Source: Halalkaliarchaeum sp036625675 (GTDB lineage Archaea; Halobacteriota; Halobacteria; Halobacteriales; Haloferacaceae). Taken from it: DNA of 13,260 nt. The notes under the pieces are model-generated. The model was not told where the DNA came from and did not search any database. It saw nothing but the letters and a program-made list of their open reading frames with translations. This document shows positions 1-5,941 of the stretch, one piece after another. The DNA lies in NCBI GenBank assembly GCA_036625675.1, contig JAZKTH010000061.1, forward strand, positions 1-13,260. Reading direction: 5' to 3'. Both the position numbers and the translations under genes were made by a program. How positions within the stretch are numbered: the stretch's first letter is position 1; every line of letters begins with the position of its first letter.

Positions 1-801
1 GTCGTGACGGTGCTGAACCGCGGCGGCCGGTTCGAAGAACCAATCGAAGACTACGCCGACGCCTACGCGCAGCGCGGCTTCGACTACGACTACGCGGAGC
101 GCGGCGACGGTTCCAACGCGTACGACGGCGACCACATGCGGTACAAACTCGGTTCCAGGGTGAACTTCTACAGCGAAGTCGTCCCCACCGGGAAACACTC
201 CTACACCGGGAAGCGGTTCGACCCCCTCCCGAAGGTCGACGACGTGAAACACTACAACGGTGACGTGCAGGCGGCAGTGGTCGGGGAGGACACACGCGAC
301 AGACCGCTTCGCCTCATCAACTGGAAGCCGAGAACGCAGGGCATGCACCGCACACACAACAGCCCGTGGCTCAGGGAGACCCGCCCGGAGAACCCGGTGT
401 GGATCAACCCGAAGGACGCGGCGGAGCGCGGTATCGAGAACGGCGACGAGATCGTCCTCGACGCCGGGCGGAAGACCGTCGATGCGATCGCCATGGTGAC
501 CGGAGGGATCCGCCCCGGGGTCGTCGGCGCCATGTGGGGCTGGGGCCGCAGCGCCAACGGCGCGATCGCCGAAACCGTCGACGGCGAGACGCGCGGTCCG
601 GCCGGCGGGGACGGCCACACGCCCTACGAGTTCGACGAGCCCATGCACGACGACGCTGGCCTCGCGAAGGGACGCGACGCCGGCTTCGCCATCAACCACC
701 TCCAGCCCCTCGATAGCGAACTCGGTGACATCGGCCTCTCGGACCTCGTGGGGGGGAGCAACGCCCAGTACGACGCGTTCGTCGAGGTGAAGCGCCCGTG
801 A
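1..801 (+). CDS. Molybdopterin oxidoreductase catalytic subunit, C-terminal part (tetrathionate/arsenate/polysulfide reductase-like), 5' truncated by window
   Basis: This is the last 266 codons of a DMSO-reductase-superfamily enzyme. The frame is open at base 1, so the real start, the Fe-S site and most of the Mo-bisMGD domains lie outside the window. Visible landmarks are LNRGGRFE near the left edge, INWKPRTQGMHRTHNSPW around residue 105, then PENPVWINPKDAAERGI with NGDEI, which is the C-terminal molybdopterin-dinucleotide-binding domain where a beta-barrel contacts the cofactor. RGGRF and RTHN-PW are features I associate with TtrA/ArrA/PsrA-type subunits more than with classical DmsA. The electron acceptor (tetrathionate, polysulfide, arsenate or DMSO) cannot be decided from this part. 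A TorD-type chaperone overlaps its stop codon, which supports a complex, probably Tat-exported, respiratory molybdoenzyme. Family assignment is firm; substrate assignment is weak. Confidence 0.87.
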   Translation, partial: VVTVLNRGGRFEEPIEDYADAYAQRGFDYDYAERGDGSNAYDGDHMRYKLGSRVNFYSEVVPTGKHSYTGKRFDPLPKVDDVKHYNGDVQAAVVGEDTRDRPLRLINWKPRTQGMHRTHNSPWLRETRPENPVWINPKDAAERGIENGDEIVLDAGRKTVDAIAMVTGGIRPGVVGAMWGWGRSANGAIAETVDGETRGPAGGDGHTPYEFDEPMHDDAGLAKGRDAGFAINHLQPLDSELGDIGLSDLVGGSNAQYDAFVEVKRP

Positions 802-1637
802 CCACACATCCGGCGGGCGAGGGCAGCGAGGAATCCGGTACCGATCCGGAGACTGGACGGGAGCAAGTACGCCCGGACGCTCGCTCACAGCGGGGTCGTC
901 CGGACGCCTGGTCGGGACCGGACCGTCCGGACGCCTGGTCGGGACCGGACCGTCCGGACGCTCCCGGCGATATCGAAATGGCCCGTGGCCGGAGTCGGGT
1001 GTACGGCCTGCTTGCGGCGACGTTCGACGGCGACGTGGAGACGCTCGCGACCGCGATCGAGGAGGGCGCCTTCCTCGGCCTCGCAGACGTCCTCCCGGTT
1101 ACACTGGACACCGGGGACCTCGAGGGACGCGAGGCGGATCCCGATGCGCTCTCGGTCGGTTACGACAACCTGTTCCTCGTCCCGGGCCCCAGGTACGTCC
1201 CGCCGTTCGCGTCGGCACACGCGGCCGATCCCAGCGAGGATTTCGACTCCGACTCCCTGTACCACGCGGGCGCGGACGCCGGCGAACTGCTCGGGGATCC
1301 GGCCGCGGACCTCGCCCGGCTTTACGACGCCGCGAACTTCCGGCCGGAACGCGGGGACGGCATTCCCGATCACCTCGCGGCAGCCTTCGAGTTCATGGCT
1401 GCTCTCTGTGAACGAGAGGCGGAGCTGTCGGGTGGCGCTTCCACGGACCGAAGAGCTCTCGAGGCGATCCGCGGACTCCAGCGACGAACCCTCGATCGAC
1501 TGGGATGGCTCGACGGGTTCGAGGCGGCCGTGGCAACGGAAGACTCCGTGGAGGGCGTGTTCGCCACGCTCGCACGTATAGCGCGCACCTTCGCCGCCTG
1601 GGACGCCAGGGAGGGCGTGGTCGTCGACGACGAGTGA
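798..1637 (+). CDS. TorD/DmsD-family molybdoenzyme maturation chaperone
   Basis: A cytoplasmic chaperone of this family holds the apo-molybdoenzyme, and often its Tat signal, until cofactor insertion. The 279-residue product starts with GTG inside the upstream stop (GTGA, 4-bp overlap), so the two genes are translationally coupled. The all-helical core starts near residue 61. It shows YDNLFLVPGP (122-130), YVPPF (133-137), PDHLAAAFEFM (190-200) and a C-terminal helix ending FAAWDAREG; the FLVPGP..VPP and PDH...EFM blocks are typical of TorD/DmsD/NarJ-type proteins. Residues 1-60 are a charged, probably disordered extension absent from most family members and built partly from a repeated RPDAWSGPD unit. 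An alternative ATG at 978 (Met61) would start exactly at the core. The overlap and open frame favour 798, but that choice is not certain. Confidence 0.87.
   Translation: MTTHPAGEGSEESGTDPETGREQVRPDARSQRGRPDAWSGPDRPDAWSGPDRPDAPGDIEMARGRSRVYGLLAATFDGDVETLATAIEEGAFLGLADVLPVTLDTGDLEGREADPDALSVGYDNLFLVPGPRYVPPFASAHAADPSEDFDSDSLYHAGADAGELLGDPAADLARLYDAANFRPERGDGIPDHLAAAFEFMAALCEREAELSGGASTDRRALEAIRGLQRRTLDRLGWLDGFEAAVATEDSVEGVFATLARIARTFAAWDAREGVVVDDE
897..960 (+). repeat. 27-bp in-frame tandem repeat (two full copies plus partial third)
   Basis: Copies at 897-923 and 924-950 are identical, and a third copy stops after 10 bases at 960. Each 27-bp unit encodes RPDAWSGPD, so copy-number change would keep the TorD-like reading frame. 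A degenerate relative (VRPDARS) lies just upstream. The identity of the copies suggests recent expansion by slippage or unequal recombination in the linker before the chaperone core. Confidence 0.95.
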
Positions 1638-1667
1638 GGCGGTGAGGCGACACGAGGGACCCGACCG

Positions 1668-1678
1668 TTTATAAATTA
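1668..1678 (+). promoter_or_regulatory. TATA box / core promoter upstream of the regulator pair
   Basis: TTTATAAATTA is one of the few strongly A+T-rich stretches in the left half and matches a haloarchaeal TATA box. Its centre is about 25 nt before an ATG at 1697, so transcription would begin at or very near that codon. The HTH gene with its best start at 1847 would then carry a leader of roughly 150 nt. The position shortly after the chaperone stop suggests the regulators are transcribed apart from the enzyme operon. Confidence 0.6.
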
Positions 1679-1696
1679 GTTTAATATCAATAGACA

Positions 1697-1786
1697 ATGA
1701 CAGGTGTCTGCGTCCGTTTTACTGACTCGAGGAGCCGGGAGTGTTCGAAACAGATCGACGTTGGTCGCGTCACGCGCGGGAACTGA
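1697..1786 (+). CDS. Possible leaderless mini-ORF (29 codons) in frame with the downstream HTH gene
   Basis: ATG at 1697 lies where a transcript from the 1668-1678 TATA box should start, and the frame stops at TGA 1784-1786. The 29-residue product begins MTGVCVRFTDSRS and has two cysteines (residues 5 and 16). The frame is the same as that of the HTH gene at 1847, with no further stop between 1787 and 1847. It could be a leader peptide, a small protein, the relic of a longer N-terminus cut by a stop, or chance. No homologue is recognised, and codon use is too short a sample to judge. Confidence 0.25.
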   Translation: MTGVCVRFTDSRSRECSKQIDVGRVTRGN

Positions 1787-1846
1787 GCCCTCGGAACGAG
1801 CCTCGCCGCTGTTCGCCGGCGGCTCGTGGGAGCAGCAGGTGATAGC

Positions 1847-2296
1847 ATGTCGGAAAAATCTACGCGGGCAGTCGACGTCGACAGTGGGATCGCCTCACAG
1901 CCGAGTGAACACGATCTGGGCGGAGTTAGGGGGGAGGACTCCGATCGCGTTCTGGTGTCCCTGTCGTTGTCGGATCCTACCGACGTGGTGGACCTGCTCG
2001 ACGCGGCGGGGCAGCGAGACTTGAACCTTCACGACGTCGACGTCGTCGACGCGGGGAGACGGGGGACCGTCCCAATCACTGTCGACCTCGGGGAGCTGAC
2101 GGAGACGCAGCGGGAGACGTTGCGGCTCGCGTTCGACACCGGCTACTACCAGCAGCCCAGGGAGGCGTCCTTGGAAGAACTGGCGAAGGCCCTGGGCGTC
2201 TCGAAGTCGGCCGTCTCCCAGCGACTCAACGGTGCCGAACGGAAGCTCGTCCAGTCGGTCTTTCGAACGCTCCCGTCGACGGACCCACCGGAATGA
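1847..2296 (+). CDS. HTH_10 (bacterio-opsin activator-type) transcriptional regulator, cysteine-free
   Basis: A 149-residue DNA-binding protein with a C-terminal HTH_10 domain. LTETQRETLRLAFDTGYY (about 84-101) is followed by the helix-turn-helix LEELAKALGVSKSAVSQRL (about 109-127) and a final helix ERKLVQSVF. The pattern TxxQRExLxxAfxxGYY..PRxasLxeLAxxLGVSxSAVSQRL is diagnostic of this haloarchaeal family. Residues 35-80 look like a small alpha/beta sensory or dimerisation segment. The next gene encodes a paralogue with the same C-terminal half. This protein has no cysteine, so it is unlikely to bind a metal or Fe-S centre itself. ATG 1847 is chosen because the in-frame upstream GTG at 1826 only adds MGAAGDS. 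A role in controlling the adjacent reductase operon is inferred from position only. Confidence 0.85.
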   Translation: MSEKSTRAVDVDSGIASQPSEHDLGGVRGEDSDRVLVSLSLSDPTDVVDLLDAAGQRDLNLHDVDVVDAGRRGTVPITVDLGELTETQRETLRLAFDTGYYQQPREASLEELAKALGVSKSAVSQRLNGAERKLVQSVFRTLPSTDPPE

Positions 2297-2394
2297 CGAG
2301 TTCGAATGTCGAGAAGGACGACGTTCGTCAGAGAGACTGGGTTCCTATCGGCCGTTCATACTCGTAAGTAACTTCCTCCTACTAAAACGTCCGT

Positions 2395-2406
2395 TCGTTC
2401 TAACGA
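2395..2406. promoter_or_regulatory. Short inverted repeat upstream of the Cys-rich regulator
   Basis: TCGTT-CT-AACGA is a perfect 5-bp inverted repeat in the 162-bp gap before the second regulator. It lies about 55 nt upstream of its start and upstream of the A+T-rich ACTATTGAAA (2424-2433), which is the likely TATA region for an almost leaderless start at 2459. It could be an operator for either regulator. A 5-bp arm is short enough to arise by chance. Confidence 0.25.
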
Positions 2407-2458
2407 GCCGGGAATCAGGTACAACTATTGAAAGGCGGGGATTCGACCACCAGGTAGG

Positions 2459-3127
2459 ATGAGCGCCCAACGTACTGCTTCAGAAAAGGGGGGTCAACTC
2501 AAGGCCGTTCTCCGGGTCCAGCCCCATCCGGAGGCCGGCTGTTTCGTCTCTCAAGTGGGTCCGGAGGGGGACGACGTGACGCAGGATCTCGTCTGCTACG
2601 ACGCCGGGTGCACCGACTGCGAGTGCAGGGCGGAAGTCAGCGTCCCGGGCGGTTCGACCCGCCAGTTCGTCGCCGGCGAGGTCCACGACCGGTGTGTCTG
2701 CCCCGTTTTCAGGGAATTCGACTGTCTGCCGTCCATCGAGGCGGTCGAGGGAAACGAACTCGTCGTCTGCCTCAGTCTCCCCGACCGGAGTGAGCTCACC
2801 GACATCGTCTCACGCCTCCGCGAGATCGGCGCGAGCGTCCAGCTCGATCGGTTGAGCCGCTCGGAGACTGGGGACTGTGACCGCATCCTCCAGTTCGAGG
2901 CGAAGGGAATCACGGACAAACAGCGGGAGGCGATCCGGGTCGCGATCGAGTTTGGCTACTACGAGTCGCCCCGACAGGCCGACCTCGGCGATCTCGCCGA
3001 CGAACTCGGCGTCTCCCGATCGGCGGTCTCCCAGCGTCTCGGCTCGGTCGAGTCCAAGCTCGTCACCGAGCTGTTCCGGGCGGAACACGGCTCGGGCGTC
3101 GAGGCGCCGTCCCCGGACAGTCGCTGA
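2459..3127 (+). CDS. Cys-rich redox-sensing HTH_10 regulator (NarO/DmsR-like)
   Basis: A 222-residue regulator with ten cysteines, eight of them in the first 90 residues (28, 46, 51, 54, 56, 79, 81, 89), plus 104 and 140. C79-x-C81-x7-C89 together with an upstream cysteine matches the CXnCXCX7C pattern I recall for the haloarchaeal anaerobic-respiration regulators NarO and DmsR, thought to bind a metal or Fe-S centre. The C-terminal part is an HTH_10 domain: ITDKQREAIRVAIEFGYY (151-168), then LGDLADELGVSRSAVSQRL (176-194). Residues 100-145 form a small ligand or dimer domain like that of the upstream paralogue. Because it lies beside a molybdoreductase and TorD chaperone, the likely role is switching on anaerobic respiration when oxygen is low. 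NarO versus DmsR orthology cannot be settled here. Confidence 0.88.
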   Translation: MSAQRTASEKGGQLKAVLRVQPHPEAGCFVSQVGPEGDDVTQDLVCYDAGCTDCECRAEVSVPGGSTRQFVAGEVHDRCVCPVFREFDCLPSIEAVEGNELVVCLSLPDRSELTDIVSRLREIGASVQLDRLSRSETGDCDRILQFEAKGITDKQREAIRVAIEFGYYESPRQADLGDLADELGVSRSAVSQRLGSVESKLVTELFRAEHGSGVEAPSPDSR

Positions 3128-3143
3128 CCGATCGTCGAAGACA

Positions 3144-3153
3144 GCGTTTTTGT
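3144..3153 (+). promoter_or_regulatory. T-rich element: putative terminator of the regulator gene and/or promoter of uspA-like gene
   Basis: GCGTTTTTGT contains a T5 run 20 nt after the regulator stop. In Archaea a short T run can terminate transcription. The same element is about 27 nt before the ATG at 3176, the right place for the core promoter of a leaderless transcript. One element may serve both jobs. Confidence 0.4.
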
Positions 3154-3175
3154 CTCTCGAACGCGACTCGCAGCT

Positions 3176-3604
3176 ATGCGATACCTCGTTGCGACCGACG
3201 GCTCTCCGGAAGGGGACGACGCAGTCGCGTACGCCGCCAGACACGCCGCCGCGTTCGACGCGGAGCTGGAACTGGTCCACGTGCTGACGCCGCGGACGCG
3301 ATCCGTCGACGGCGAAGCCGTCTTCGAGGGGGAAACCGAGACCGCCGAGCAGGGCGAACGGCTCCTCGAGGCCGCCCGCGAAATCGCTGCGGACGTGGCG
3401 GGGTTCGACGGCGAAGAACGGATCGACACCCGGCTCCTCACCGGTCGCCCGGCCCACGCAATCGCCGAGTACACCGAGGCGATCGATGCGGACGCCGTGT
3501 ACATCGGCCACAGGGGCCTCTCAAGCGAACGCGAGAAGGTCGTCGGCAGCGTCGCCAAGGGAGTCGTCGACGAGGCGTCAGTTCCGGTCACAGTCGTTCG
3601 CTGA
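3176..3604 (+). CDS. Universal stress protein, UspA family (ATP-binding type)
   Basis: A single-domain 142-residue Usp with a Rossmann-like alpha/beta fold. The N-terminal strand YLVATDGS carries the nucleotide-contacting Asp8. GHRG (111-114) followed nine residues later by GS (124-125) is the complete G-2x-G-9x-G(S/T) signature of ATP-binding Usp proteins. The final strand VPVTVVR is also typical. Length is normal for the family. It is cytoplasmic and probably dimeric. The gene appears monocistronic, with a T-rich promoter-like element about 27 nt before the ATG and a convergent thioredoxin-like gene downstream. The exact stress signal cannot be inferred. Confidence 0.95.
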   Translation: MRYLVATDGSPEGDDAVAYAARHAAAFDAELELVHVLTPRTRSVDGEAVFEGETETAEQGERLLEAAREIAADVAGFDGEERIDTRLLTGRPAHAIAEYTEAIDADAVYIGHRGLSSEREKVVGSVAKGVVDEASVPVTVVR

Positions 3605-3676
3605 TCGCGGGCGAGACGGCGTCGGCGACGTTCGCCTCCTGCCGACAGTCGATCGCCCTCGCCCGGCCTCCGGCGC

Positions 3677-4090
3677 TCACTCTCCGGAGAGTTGCCTCGC
3701 CAGGGCAACGTCGATCGGCGCTTCCGCCGTCTCGACGAACCGGGCGAGTTCCGTCCCGTCCCGTTCGACGACGACCGTCGGAATCAAATCGACGGCGTAC
3801 TCGTCGGTGTAGCGTCCGATCTTGTTCCCCCGTCCGTCCTTCTCGACCGGGTACACCTCGACGCGCTCCGGCGGTACGCCGGCGGCCGAAAGCGCCGCCC
3901 CGAGCACCGGCAGTCGCGCCCGGCAGTCCCCACACCAGTCCCCGCCCCAGATCTTGAACGTGAGTCCCTCCGCCGAGAGTGTCGCGAGCACATCTCCGCG
4001 GTCCTCCGCGTCGTACTCCGGATCCGGCTCCAGGCTCGACAGCGGCTGGTCCGCGGGATCCATCGCGTCCGGGGAGTCGTTCCGACTCAT
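3677..4090 (-). CDS. Thioredoxin-fold protein with WCGDC active site
   Basis: A 137-residue thioredoxin-like protein. The active site is W52-C53-G54-D55-C56, preceded by the strand LTFKIWGGD and followed by the long helix RARLPVLGAAL. IPTVVV at 103-108 supplies the conserved cis-proline (Pro104). The CGDC pair replaces the CGPC of classical thioredoxin, so the redox potential may differ. The first 40 residues are acidic and poorly conserved in appearance, without a signal peptide or membrane helix, so the protein is probably cytoplasmic. ATG 4088-4090 is supported by TTTAAG on the minus strand about 26 nt upstream. It converges on the uspA-like gene. A reductase or disulfide-exchange role is likely; the partner is unknown. 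Confidence 0.92.
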   Translation of the reverse strand: MSRNDSPDAMDPADQPLSSLEPDPEYDAEDRGDVLATLSAEGLTFKIWGGDWCGDCRARLPVLGAALSAAGVPPERVEVYPVEKDGRGNKIGRYTDEYAVDLIPTVVVERDGTELARFVETAEAPIDVALARQLSGE

Positions 4091-4111
4091 ACCTTCCGTT
4101 GGGGCCTTCCC

Positions 4112-4120
4112 TTCTTAAAC
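4112..4120 (-). promoter_or_regulatory. TATA-like box of the thioredoxin-like gene
   Basis: On the minus strand this reads GTTTAAGAA and is centred about 26 nt before the ATG at 4090. That spacing fits a leaderless haloarchaeal transcript. Confidence 0.55.
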
Positions 4121-4216
4121 CGCGTGACGAGGCCGGGAGATCTCGACGGGTTGCAGGCCCTTTCCCGGGCCGGCGACACGAAGGAACTAACCGCCCGACA
4201 GTCGAAGGGGGCCGGT

Positions 4217-5035
4217 ATGTCCACCGCCGACGATCCCAACGACGATGTCCAGTATCACCTCGAGGTCGCCCCCGACGACGTTGCGGACGCGGTGTTACTT
4301 CCGGGAAATCCCGAACGCGTCGACAGGATCACCGCGCTGTGGGACGACAGCCGCGAGGTCGCATCCCACCGGGAGTACCGGACCGCGACCGGGACCTACG
4401 AGGGGACCCCTCTCTCCGTGACGTCGACGGGGATCGGCTCGCCGTCGGCCGCGATCGCCGTCGAGGAACTGGCCAGGGTCGGGGTCGACACCTTCCTCCG
4501 GGTGGGCTCCTGCGGCGCCATCCAGGAGGGGATGGACGTGGGAGACCTGGTGATCACCACCGGTGCGGTTCGCCAGGAGGGAACGAGCGACGAGTACGTC
4601 CGGGAGGACTATCCCGCCGTCGCCGATCAGGAAGTGGTTTCGGCGCTCGTGGCCGCCGCAGAGCGGCTGGGACACGACTACCACGTGGGGACGACCATGA
4701 GCGCGGATTCCTTTTACGCCGGGCAGGGTCGACCGGGATTCGACGGGTTCCGGGCCGCCGGAAGCGACGGGCTCGTCGAGGAGCTCCGGGAGGCGAACGT
4801 CAAGAACATCGAGATGGAGGCGAGCGCGATCCTCACCCTCGCCAACCTCTACGGGCTGCGTGCTGGCGCCGTCTGTACGGTGTACGCGAACCGCGTCACC
4901 GGGGAGTTCCGGACCGAGGGCGAGTCGAACGCCATCGAGACGGCCACGCTCGCGGTGAAGTTGCTGGCGAAGATGGACGCGATCAAGGAGGAACACGGGG
5001 CGGATCGCTGGCACGCCGGTCTATCTATCGAGTGA
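4217..5035 (+). CDS. udp: Uridine phosphorylase
   Basis: This 272-residue enzyme of the nucleoside phosphorylase PNP/UDP family splits uridine with phosphate into uracil and ribose-1-phosphate for pyrimidine salvage. Seen in order are LLPGNPERVDRI (27-38, phosphate-binding loop), STGIGSPSAAIAVEEL (70-85), LRVGSCGAIQ (94-103, phosphate site), FYAGQGR (166-172) and IEMEAS (198-203, ribose and base contacts). Gln170 and Arg172 correspond to the E. coli Udp pair (Gln166, Arg168) that recognises uracil, which favours uridine phosphorylase over purine nucleoside phosphorylase. The frame is open far upstream, but ATG 4217 places the start just before the conserved N-terminus and avoids overlap with the divergent thioredoxin-like gene. 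GAAGGGGG before the ATG could act as a weak ribosome-binding site. Confidence 0.95.
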   Translation: MSTADDPNDDVQYHLEVAPDDVADAVLLPGNPERVDRITALWDDSREVASHREYRTATGTYEGTPLSVTSTGIGSPSAAIAVEELARVGVDTFLRVGSCGAIQEGMDVGDLVITTGAVRQEGTSDEYVREDYPAVADQEVVSALVAAAERLGHDYHVGTTMSADSFYAGQGRPGFDGFRAAGSDGLVEELREANVKNIEMEASAILTLANLYGLRAGAVCTVYANRVTGEFRTEGESNAIETATLAVKLLAKMDAIKEEHGADRWHAGLSIE

Positions 5036-5051
5036 GAGGATCGCCGCCGGT

Positions 5052-5073
5052 TCCGGATCCGGACTGTTTTAAC
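5052..5073 (+). promoter_or_regulatory. 12-bp palindrome and TATA box upstream of hisF
   Basis: TCCGGATCCGGA (5052-5063) is a perfect 12-bp palindrome that ends 3 nt before TTTTAAC (5067-5073), the probable TATA box of hisF, whose ATG is about 32 nt further on. The palindrome overlaps where the BRE would be, so a bound protein there would affect TFB loading. It could also form part of a 3' hairpin of the upstream udp transcript. Confidence 0.5.
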
Positions 5074-5101
5074 TTCCGCGGATCCAGTGTAGAGGTATCG
5101 A

Positions 5102-5917
5102 ATGGCACTCACGAAGCGCATCATTCCCTGTATCGACGTCGACCTCGACGAGGACGGCAACGCGGCGGTGTACACCGGCGTCCACTTCGAGGACCTCGAG
5201 TACACGGGCGATCCCGTCGAGATGGCGAAGGCGTACAACGACGCGGGGGCCGACGAGTTCGTCTTCCTCGATATCACCGCGAGCGCCGAGGGACGCGAGA
5301 CGATGCTCGACACCGTCTCCGCCGTCGCAGACGAGTGTTTCATCCCGCTGACCGTCGGCGGTGGGATTCGCACGAAGGCCGACATCAAGGAGACGCTCCG
5401 GGCGGGTGCGGACAAAGTGTCGATCACCACCGGCGCCCTCGAGCGTCCCAGCCTGATAAACGAGGGCGCCGCGGCGTTCGGGAGTCAGTGTATCGTCATC
5501 TCGGTCGACGCCCGCCGGCGGTACGACGAGAGCGGCGAACAGTACGTCAAGGTCGACGGGGAGTCGTGCTGGTTCGAGTGCACGAAGAAGGGCGGCCGCG
5601 AGGGCACCGGCGTCGACGTGATCGAGTGGGCGACGGAGGCGGAGTCACGCGGTGCCGGCGAACTGTTCGTCAACTCCATCGACGCCGACGGAACGAAGGA
5701 CGGCTACGACGTTCCACTCACGAGAGCGGTGTGTGACGCCGTCTCGACGCCCGTGATCGCCTCGTCCGGCTGTGGCGGCCCGGAGGACATGTACGAGGTG
5801 TTCACGGAGGCCGGCGCCGACGCTGCGCTCGCGGCGTCCATCTTCCACTACGGCGAGCACTCGATCCGGGAGGTCAAGGAGTACCTCGACGAGCGGGACG
5901 TCCCCGTCCGGCTGTAG
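5102..5917 (+). CDS. hisF: Imidazole glycerol phosphate synthase cyclase subunit HisF
   Basis: This is the cyclase half of IGP synthase. With HisH it turns PRFAR plus ammonia from glutamine into imidazole-glycerol phosphate and AICAR, linking histidine and purine synthesis. The 271-residue (beta/alpha)8 barrel shows KRIIPCIDVD with catalytic Asp12, LTVGGGIRT (83-91), ADKVSITTGA (103-112), IVISVDARR with the second catalytic Asp136, SIDADGTKDGYD (192-203) and ASSGCGG (220-226) at the second phosphate site. Length is slightly above the usual 250-260, mainly because of an insertion near residues 140-155. No hisH or other his gene is adjacent, which is common in haloarchaea where the pathway is dispersed. 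Its own TATA box lies about 32 nt upstream of the ATG. Confidence 0.97.
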   Translation: MALTKRIIPCIDVDLDEDGNAAVYTGVHFEDLEYTGDPVEMAKAYNDAGADEFVFLDITASAEGRETMLDTVSAVADECFIPLTVGGGIRTKADIKETLRAGADKVSITTGALERPSLINEGAAAFGSQCIVISVDARRRYDESGEQYVKVDGESCWFECTKKGGREGTGVDVIEWATEAESRGAGELFVNSIDADGTKDGYDVPLTRAVCDAVSTPVIASSGCGGPEDMYEVFTEAGADAALAASIFHYGEHSIREVKEYLDERDVPVRL

Positions 5918-5941
5918 CGGTCATTCCTACGCCAAACAGTA

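Noticed and set aside
885..1697. A 270-codon minus-strand frame antisense to the TorD-like gene
   Set aside because: It contains the mirrored 27-bp repeat as TVRSRPGVR, but the plus-strand frame has clear TorD motifs and operon coupling.
1704..2024. A 106-codon plus-strand frame near the regulator promoter
   Set aside because: No motif and non-typical composition; it overlaps the HTH gene in a different frame and its start is a GTG with no supporting signal.
2317..2329. GACGA-CGT-TCGTC hairpin after the first regulator
   Set aside because: A 5-bp stem with no T run, a size expected by chance in this GC-rich sequence.
3679..3692. ACTCTCCGGAGAGT, a 14-bp perfect palindrome at the 3' end of the thioredoxin-like gene
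   Set aside because: Most of it encodes the last codons (LSGE) of that gene. As RNA it gives only a 5-bp stem and has no T tract, so I do not call it a terminator.
3692..4216. A 175-codon N-terminal extension of uridine phosphorylase
   Set aside because: It is antisense to the thioredoxin-like gene and Arg-rich, while the conserved phosphorylase N-terminus starts soon after ATG 4217.
3979..5736. A 585-codon plus-strand frame spanning udp and hisF
   Set aside because: The translation is Arg/Gly-rich low-complexity sequence in the wrong frame of two well-supported enzymes.
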